Assembly (NCBI GenBank): GCA_026710765.1
Contig: JAPOQI010000143.1
Location: 1-34,476, forward strand
Direction of reading: 5' to 3'
Length of the DNA: 34,476 nt
Source of the DNA: Cytophagales bacterium
GTDB taxonomy: Bacteria; Bacteroidota; Bacteroidia; Cytophagales; JAPOQI01
The notes below the pieces were generated by a model. The model had not been told where the DNA came from and did not search any database. It saw only the letters and a program-made list of their open reading frames with translations. Within the stretch, counting starts at the first letter, position 1. Every line of letters begins with the position of its first letter. Positions 8,995 through 17,900 of the stretch are shown piece by piece. The translations under genes and the position numbers were made by a program.

Positions 8995-11900
8995 AACCCA
9001 CCCGACCCACCACCCAAAACCACAAGCCTAAGGATGAATTTAGACGATACATCCTTGACCATAACTGAAAATTCTCATTCTGGAGCCTTCAAGATAAAGC
9101 CCTTCGGAGATCTAAGTACTTTGACCCCCCACCCCGACGGGTCTGCCATAAGCTGGCTGACTGAAAATTTCCCCGGCGTTTCCTTCCTAACCGTTTTGCC
9201 GGGCCTCACTGATCATGATAATGATCCTGCAACCCCGTCGATAATCCCCCAGGATGGGGGACGACTCGGGCTGGACTTTTCGGGGACAACTTATACCTTC
9301 CGCTTTAAAGAGACCACATCGGAGGGTAGGACATATACCCTCAGAGATGGTGATACGGCGGCTTCCACCATCATAGCGGAAGTTGATGTACCAATTCCAG
9401 GTACTGGAGAAGGGGATATTGCTGTAGAGACGGGAGATATTACAGCAGGGGGAGGCTATACTGCCCTCTATCTTAGTTTTGTTGGTAAGAAAAGAGTCGG
9501 AGAAGACCAATTGAAATTTTCTGTGAAATTTGACCCCAGCTTTGCGGGTGCAATAGATAATTCTAATTTTGATACCCAGAGACTGACAGCGATCAAGAAT
9601 ATTGTCAAGGCTTTCACCTATGAGGCACGAGATGAATTTGGCGCAGCACCCGCCTCCAGAAGAGTGGCCATTGAAGGCAATTTTAGTATAGATACGAGTG
9701 AAACTTACACCATCCGAACCAGTTCGGGTAGTCTGTCTTTGGTTACAATAACCCACCACAGGACCAATCTCCGACCTGTCTTTGGGGGATCTATTAATCC
9801 GTCTGCCTCACATAGCCTGGAGGAAGATGTCCCGACAGACTCAAGCTCACCTGATATCATGACCGAAAACGGACTTATTATCAAACAATATTTTGCAGAT
9901 AATGGCATCGTGGCGACGGCTCAAGACGACCAAAGCAGCACAGAAATTGGGATTCTTATCACCTTTGCCACCTCGGAAGCTGATTTTGGTGGGTCTGTGG
10001 GCGCCCAAAAGATTGGGCAGTGGGAATATAATGCCCTCGAAGGAGAGGGAACTGTGAAGGATGTATGGACAACTCTCCCAGAAATAGACATAGACCATGC
10101 CACAGACCCCAAGGCATTCTTGATGCTTCCCACAACGCTCATCAGATTTAAAAGATTCTTAAACGAGAATACAGGGACTCTCAGTGCTGTGACGGATCTT
10201 CCTCGGATAAGCTATGTGCTCTGGGATAGATCCGGAAGTTTTGCACGCCCCCGAGATCAAGTAACGGGTATAGTTTTGAAAAATGGCGAAGTATCTGCTG
10301 CGGAAGCTAAGGTGGAATTGGCAGTGGGGCCTACGTCCTCTTTGTCTGCCCCAGGCACGACTCGCACCGAGTATGTGCGGGTGATTCCCGTGGAAGACAG
10401 ACCTGTCCTCCAAGCCACATTGGATCCCGAGGCATCCGAGATTGATTTGGCTCCCGTGACAGAGGATGTAGCTAGCGATGACAATGCAGGAACCCAATTG
10501 AGTACCCTCTTGGGGATCACAGATGTAGATGCAGCTAATCACAACCCAGGAGATGATGATGAAAAGAGGCTTCGGGTGGATGTGGTGACCGATGCAGGTT
10601 TTGGGACATGGCAGTATCGGAATGATGCAGCAGACGAATGGACAGAGCCTAGTAGTCGGGTTGCAGCCCGTAGATACATAGACCTTGAGGGATATCTTCG
10701 CTTCCAACCCGATCCTAATAGGTTCACTACGGATACCTCCCCAGAAGTGCCTGTGATTTTTCTTCGGGCATGGGATGGAGATGAATCCTCTGTGGAAAGT
10801 ATAACGCTAAGAACTAGTGTTTCGCCCGTCAATGACCCGCCCTCTCTTATCCTGAATGAGTTTTATCGGGCAGGTGGTCTGGGTAGACAATCCCTGAAGG
10901 ATCATCTGAATTTGATAAGTCATTCAGGCAATGAATTGAGATTTAGGAGGACCCAGTCCCAAATAACAAACCAGCCCCTCGCCTTCACCTGGAGAGGACA
11001 AGCAAATCCTTACCCTACTACACTCAGTAGGAATGTACTTGAGTTTTCGCCCTTTGTGCTGAGCGGAGGTGTAGGAGAAGATGATCAAGGTGTGAACCTG
11101 GAAATAAGCTGGGAAGCCCTGACCTATGACAAAGACGGAAAAACAGAAACGGGCGGATCTAATCCCCTAAGCCAATCGGAAGCTCTTAAGCTCTTAGAGA
11201 TCGCATCCTTCCCGGCAGGTAGCTATCAAACCTTGGTACAAGGCTTTCAACAAGAGGCGGGAAAAACTTTCAGATATCATTACCACCCCACGGTGGAAGG
11301 GACATTTAAAATAAGTCTAAGTGCCGTGGATGTAGAAGATTCGAAGTATGGGTCGGGGTCTCTCCGATCTGATCCTTTTGAGATATATATGGAGGTTGTA
11401 GATGATCTACCCCCCACGGCACCTAGCAGTCTGAATACCGCAGCAACAGGGGTTTCTGTGAGTAGTCAAGACGCTAATTTTTTGTATTACTCTTTTGATG
11501 AATATATAGAGTTGGTGGATCCCTTGCCCACAGAGACCGTGAAGATATATGAATTTGATCCCGTCAGCCAAACGGTGGGAGATGATCATATTTACAGTAT
11601 CCCATGGAATGAAATGGCATTGGAAGTGGATTCGGATCAGCCCAATCGCTTGAAACTGAATCTCGCCACAGTACGTGGGTCTCTCGTCAAGGGAACATCA
11701 TATCGGATTTATTTGCCCGCCTCCTTGGTCCAAGATCAGGCAGCGGCAAACAATGTTCTGAGGGTCCCGATTGGCGGAAGTGGGAGCAGTTCGGCAAACG
11801 CAAACTGGGATTTCAGCACGCAAGCCAATACGAGTTCTCCCAATCTCATACATCAAGAGCCCGAAGATGATGACACCGGGACGGCAGTAGGCGAACCCAT

Positions 11901-14900
11901 GGTCTTTGTCTATGACGAAGATATGGAACTGAATTTGGACGACAATGCAACCGCCTTCACCGTCACCCTGAAAAGAGGAGGCCAAACAGTTCATACACAG
12001 ACCTTTAAGGCCAAGGCCGACCATGTATACCTGGCTGTATTCAAAGATTCGGACTATAAAAAGTCCCAAGAAGGTAATGTGTTGACCCTGGATCCATTTC
12101 CCTTGAACGGTTCGGAGTACTATCCCGACAATACTCTCGTGGAGGTGGTGATAGAAGGGAATCTCATCAGAGGAAAGGGGGAGACCGATTACCTAAGTGG
12201 CAGCAGTCTGTCTTTTACAACGGGAACAAGACCCGTCCCTACGTTGCTGAGCCCGACGGAGTTTACAAGCGCCTACGATCATAGCGATCAAAGTACATAT
12301 ATCTCTGCCGTGCCCAGCTCAGGGAAATTGAAATTTCAATTTGTTTCTGAGGTGACCTTTCCCAGCGGACCTGGAGACGAGGAAGTTTCTGTTGTTCTTA
12401 TCAAAGCCATACCCAATCATAATTGCGGACAGGCGCCAGAAGAGACCAATCTAAACGATCTAAAAACAGTTTACGATTTGAAACGAGAGGATATGCAATC
12501 CGCGGCTGCCCAAGGTTATGAGACAATGGCTAACATAAAATTTGGCCTAGGATATTATAAAATAGAACTCCTGGAAGGGGCTGGCCTTGAACAAAATGGT
12601 GATGGAACTGCCCCGTTTGTTGCGGAAGGTTGTATCTCCGCGGGGGATACAAGCCCACCCCAGGTGATTAGTTACAGCCCCGAACACTCGGGTACAGGTG
12701 TGGGCCTCACGCCTACGCTGAAAATAGAATTTGATGAACCCATTTCACTGGATGATCAGAGTGTCTTTTCACTGTATAAGGTGGAGGTCGGCGATGATAG
12801 CAAATTGTTGGCAGGAGACGATGCTCAGATTAGTATCACAAGGGATCCTGAAAATATTAGGTATATCCTTATAAATCTCAGCTCCCTGCAAACACCCCTA
12901 CATGGACTCAATGAATATTATGTCAACTATACCGAAGATTTTATAAGCGACTTCTCAAATAACAAGGTCGCTGCCCTGAGCGGTGATGCAAGTTGGCGAT
13001 TCACAACTCAAGCGGATACAAGCGCACCCTATGCTGTGGAGCTGAAATCTTCGGGCGGCTACGAAGGTGGGAATACATACGTCAGAACCCAAGGAGGTGC
13101 CCTCAGCTTTACACTGAAATTCTCTGAAAGACTAGTAAAATCGGGTACGACAGGACATCTGGATGTAGTCCCTGATCCTGTTGTGAGTGGGAAAGATTTG
13201 GAGATCCCCTTAGCCCAAATAAACCTTTCTGATAGCGGGTATGAGCTGGAGTTCCTAATTACGCCTAGCACCCTGCTCCCATCCACCACCTATCGGATTA
13301 AATGGGCGAGTGGTGGGTTTCCTATTGAAGATCTATCACAGAATGAAATTGCTTTATCTAATCAGGATCAGGCTGCCCGTACTTTTACCACAGAAGGTGC
13401 TCCACCTACGCTTCCCGAACACGATCCAAATAATATTGGCACCTTCACCACAGATGATGAAAATCATCAGGTTCACGTTGTGAACCTGGAAAATGATATT
13501 AATCCCACTACCGAGAGGGTTTTTTCAGGGCTCAGCCACAGTTATGGACAGAGCCTCTATCTGGTCTGGTTTGATGATCCAGGTAAAGCCGCATCTTATA
13601 GTCCCTCCGACACAGATGGCTTCCTCCACCGAGGTGCCACATTTCCGACCATTGAAAATCTTGGCTTCCCTTCCGCACCTATTCCCATTTCGGAAAAATA
13701 TATGGGAATCTACCCCTTCTGGCTTCGTCAATACGGGAATCAGATAAAAGGACCTCCCATCAGGGTGGTGCTTGTCATCTTGGGTGGAGATGGGATAAAA
13801 TTGTGGCCCCTGAACAAACCAGAAAATGTCTTGGGCGCCGAAGAATATATACCCACCTCCGCAGCCCATACCCTGTCTTTTGACATGATCAGTGCCCCCG
13901 ATCTCCAAGTCCCTCCTCCTACGGAAACAGACCTCCCAAGTCCACACTATACCTTTAGAAGTTATGAATACGAAATTAGTTGGTCAGGCGTAGGCGTTAC
14001 TAGTACACAAGAAAACCGTCCGTATTCTACACAACGTACCTACATCATCTCCGATCCCGCCGAGATTGGATTGGACGAAAACACCAGATCAAAACAGGTG
14101 AAAGTAACTCTGGAGGTAGAAAATACGAGCACAGGAGATTCCTTTGAAGTAGAACGAGTCTTGAATGTCTCAAGTAACGAATCCTTTCCCATGCAACTCC
14201 AGATCAGAGATGATGCACAGGCAGATGGAACCGATGAGGCGGAGTATTTTTGTCTGGGCTCGGGAGAGCTACCCCTAAGGAACCATCTGGATGCACTGGC
14301 TCATGGCACAGATATTAGAAGTAGTATTGGTGGCTTGCTTGCCACCCGAGAAGGTAAATGGTATTTGGATTCAGATCTTGATGGACTGAATGCAGGGTCT
14401 TATGATTTCTCCCGTTTCTCCCGAGTGGGACAGGGTGTATGGTATCCCTCGGGCCTAGCCACCATCCGAGCCTATCTACCCCCTCGGGTTGTGGTGGAAA
14501 GCTTGGCAGGTGTGAAATATTGCTCCCAAGATCAGCAACCTCGATTTATTTCCCTTACCGTGGGCGGAACTGCACTCAGGTCTTCCTCCGACACAAACAG
14601 TGCCAATCGTCCTCAGGGTAAGGTGCAAGTATATACTTCGCCCACCGCAGATGGAACCCCTAGCACCTACCTAGAAGATCAGGCAGCCGAAGATTTTAGC
14701 TTTGTACCCAAAGATATTTTTGACGACTACCTGAGCAACAACCCCGCTGCCACTGAGGTCCACGTGACCATAGAATACGATAGCCATACCTCAGAAGATA
14801 CCAACAAATGCCACGCTTCCGGAAAGGCGACCTTCATTATTTATGCAAATCCCGCAGCCCCTAGCTTTGCCGACCGAACAGCTGATGGTATTTATTGTCA

Positions 14901-17900
14901 AGACAATACGCAAGTATCCCGAGTTATCACCGTGAATAATTCCCAAACAGGAGATATACTCTCCTGGTATACGGATAGGGGGCTGAGCCAGGGGTCTGTA
15001 TTGTACAATGGTACGGATAATACTTTTGATCCACCCAGTACCTCACCTGTTATGAGCACTGAAGACGGATACTTGAAGGTTCAGCGACACTATGCCACAA
15101 TCACCCGACACCGTAGCGAATTCTTTAATGGATGTGTGGGGGAATATAGCTTCATAGATACTAAAATCGCAGCAAAACCCAAATTGACAGAATCTCTATT
15201 TGAATTAGATGGAGAAGAATTGGGGACCCCAATTTGTATTGACTTAGACGGTGTAGAATTGGGGTCTAATATCCTCAGTGAAGCTGAGGACAAACTTAGA
15301 TATAATTCGGGAAAACTAATACTTAGATATAAGTTCCCCGAAATAGAAAATTATATCGGCTCAACCCGACCCGCAGGGAGTGATGACGATAATTTTGATG
15401 ATGAAGATCGGCGAGCCGGCCTCGGACTGAGTCGAAATTACGAAGATGCCTACGAAGAAGCCTTTGGCCCCCACGGTCAGGAAGAAGAAGTGGATAAAGG
15501 ACAAAATCCCGCTGCCGAGATCCCTAAGAGAAACCTCAACATACTCAGCCTCCTCCAACTCTTCGGAGAAGCTGAGAAAAGTGCATACTCCCTCATTACC
15601 CAACTGGACAAAGAAGATTTTGGGGATACTAGTGCCATTCCCCGTACCCCAAATGATTTGAATAGAAGGTATAATCTGAATTTATTGATAGAGGTAGAAG
15701 ACGAACTAGATGATGGAACCCTTTGTTCCAATGAATTGCAAGTCTCCAGGGCTATTCAAATTAACCCCTTACCCAGATTGCAAATAGAAAGTTTTGAAAC
15801 CCGTTATTGCTCCGATTCTCCACCCGTCGCCCTGAGCGTCTCCATTGACTCGCGATTGGGAACGATTGAAAGAAGAAGTCCATGGACAAATGCGCAAGGG
15901 TGGGGAAGCTTTACCCTAATCCATCTCCCTGCCTCAGAACATGAAATAGAAATACCTTTCTCCACAGTATTTAGAACCACTCTGGATATAGATGCGGTCA
16001 TTGTGCAAACCCGTGCCTTAACTACGCCACCCTTGGCCCAAGATTTTTCAACTGCCCATTATCGGATCGTTTATGAAAATGATGCGGGTCAGGCCCGAAC
16101 AGATTGTCTGAATGAGATAAGTCAGGATTTCTCCATCCTGGGCCCTCCACCCTCCCCTGAGGTCGTTCATAATAACCCCAATGGAACCCTGTATTGCCAA
16201 GGAGCAAGTCGGGTGCACAGGCTCAATGTGGATAAAGACCTGAACGATGATGGAACAGAAGATGCAAATAGAAGAGGTAGATACACCTGGTATGCAGCCC
16301 TGGCCGGGGATCCCACAAAAGCAGATAAATCTGCATCCCTCTCCACAGAAGACCTCTTCCAACCCCCCATTGCCCTGGCTACAGCCGTAGCCGGAAATAA
16401 TGTGGCAGAACATTATTTCCACGTTATCTTTACCAGAGATGCAGATAATAATGGATTCGCAGGATGTGAAAGTGAATCCACACAGATTAAGATAGAAGTC
16501 GTGGGAAGACCCGAAATAGAAATAGCAGCACCCGCTGGAATATGTGTCGGCACCATCGGAGGAAATGGAAACGATAGAACCCGAGAAGAAAATGTCCAAA
16601 ATAATGTGGAACTCTACGCGATCAGAACCCTAGATGGAAGCTATCAAGCTACCGGAATAGGTCTTGCCCGAAGCCAAGAAACAGGGCTTTCGGGGAATGT
16701 CTCCGGACATAGTAGCCGAGAAAAAATTGCCACATTGAGATTTAGCCCCCTCCTGAGTGTGCGGGAATCCCAAAGAAATTCCAGCCTGCAAGTAAATGGA
16801 CTATTCCCTACCCAAAGCCGAAACATAGAATTTACCTATACAAACCGATATTCCGTGGGGCCTTATAATGTCTCTTGTTCTTCCGAGGATAGACAAACCC
16901 TATCTATCTATCAACTTCCTGTACTGAGTATAAGCGGCCCCGCGGATGTATTCACGACAGGCACGGGTGAAGAGCTTGAAGTCTGTGCAGATCGAGCTGA
17001 GTTCACCGTCACAGGTGCTCCCAGCCTGGGAGATGGAAATAGACAAATGATTGTGGATGCCTCAGGTGCCTCGGGTTTGCAAACTACCACCAATACAGCC
17101 CTATTTAGACCCGATGTCCTCCGAGCCTCGGATGCGGGAGTAAATCTTTCAACCGAAGAGAAAAATGTGCTGAAAGCACAGACAAGAGCCTACACCTCCC
17201 GAGCCGAATCTCAATATTATGTCTTTGCCCCAGAAAGCGAACATAAAATTACCTACCTCTATGAAGACCCACAAGGATGTACCAATTTTATCACCAAAAC
17301 CATAAAGGTGAACTCACTTCCCCTGGTCTCCATAGGAACCGAATTTGCCTGTCAGGAAGATGATGTCCTCATAACACCCTTACTGAGAAATAGACAAGAA
17401 TTGGGGCAAAGCGGATACGTATCCAAATATGAATGGGATTTTGGAGATAATATGCAAAAGACAGTCCTCCTCGGGCAAGGCGAAACCGCATCCGTACAAC
17501 ATTTCTATCAGGAGTCTGGAGTCTATAAGATTGCCGTAAGTGCCGAAACAAACGAAGGATGTCGCGGCGCATCTGAGCGGAATCTTACCCTAGGGCAAAT
17601 TCCAAATCCCCAACTCTATTGGTCAGGAATTGTGGAGGGAAAACCTACTTATTTTCATATCCGTGACGGAAATGCCACAGACGAACAAGCTGTCCTACGG
17701 ACCAAAAGTATTGTCCTGGAAATCAGAAAAGAAGGAAAAGCATTGGAAGGATTTCGGGTAGAACGTACCCGAGTGGATACCAATGGAGACCAACGAATTA
17801 ATGATTTGGATGATCCCATAGAAGATCCATTCGCAGATGTCCCTTTCACCTTCCAAGAGCCAGGAAATTATCAAGTGGAACTCGAAATAACGAGCGTCTA

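Noticed and set aside
15446-15661. + strand 71-aa ORF inside the giant gene
   Set aside because: Alternate frame within the continuous coding frame; no motif support.
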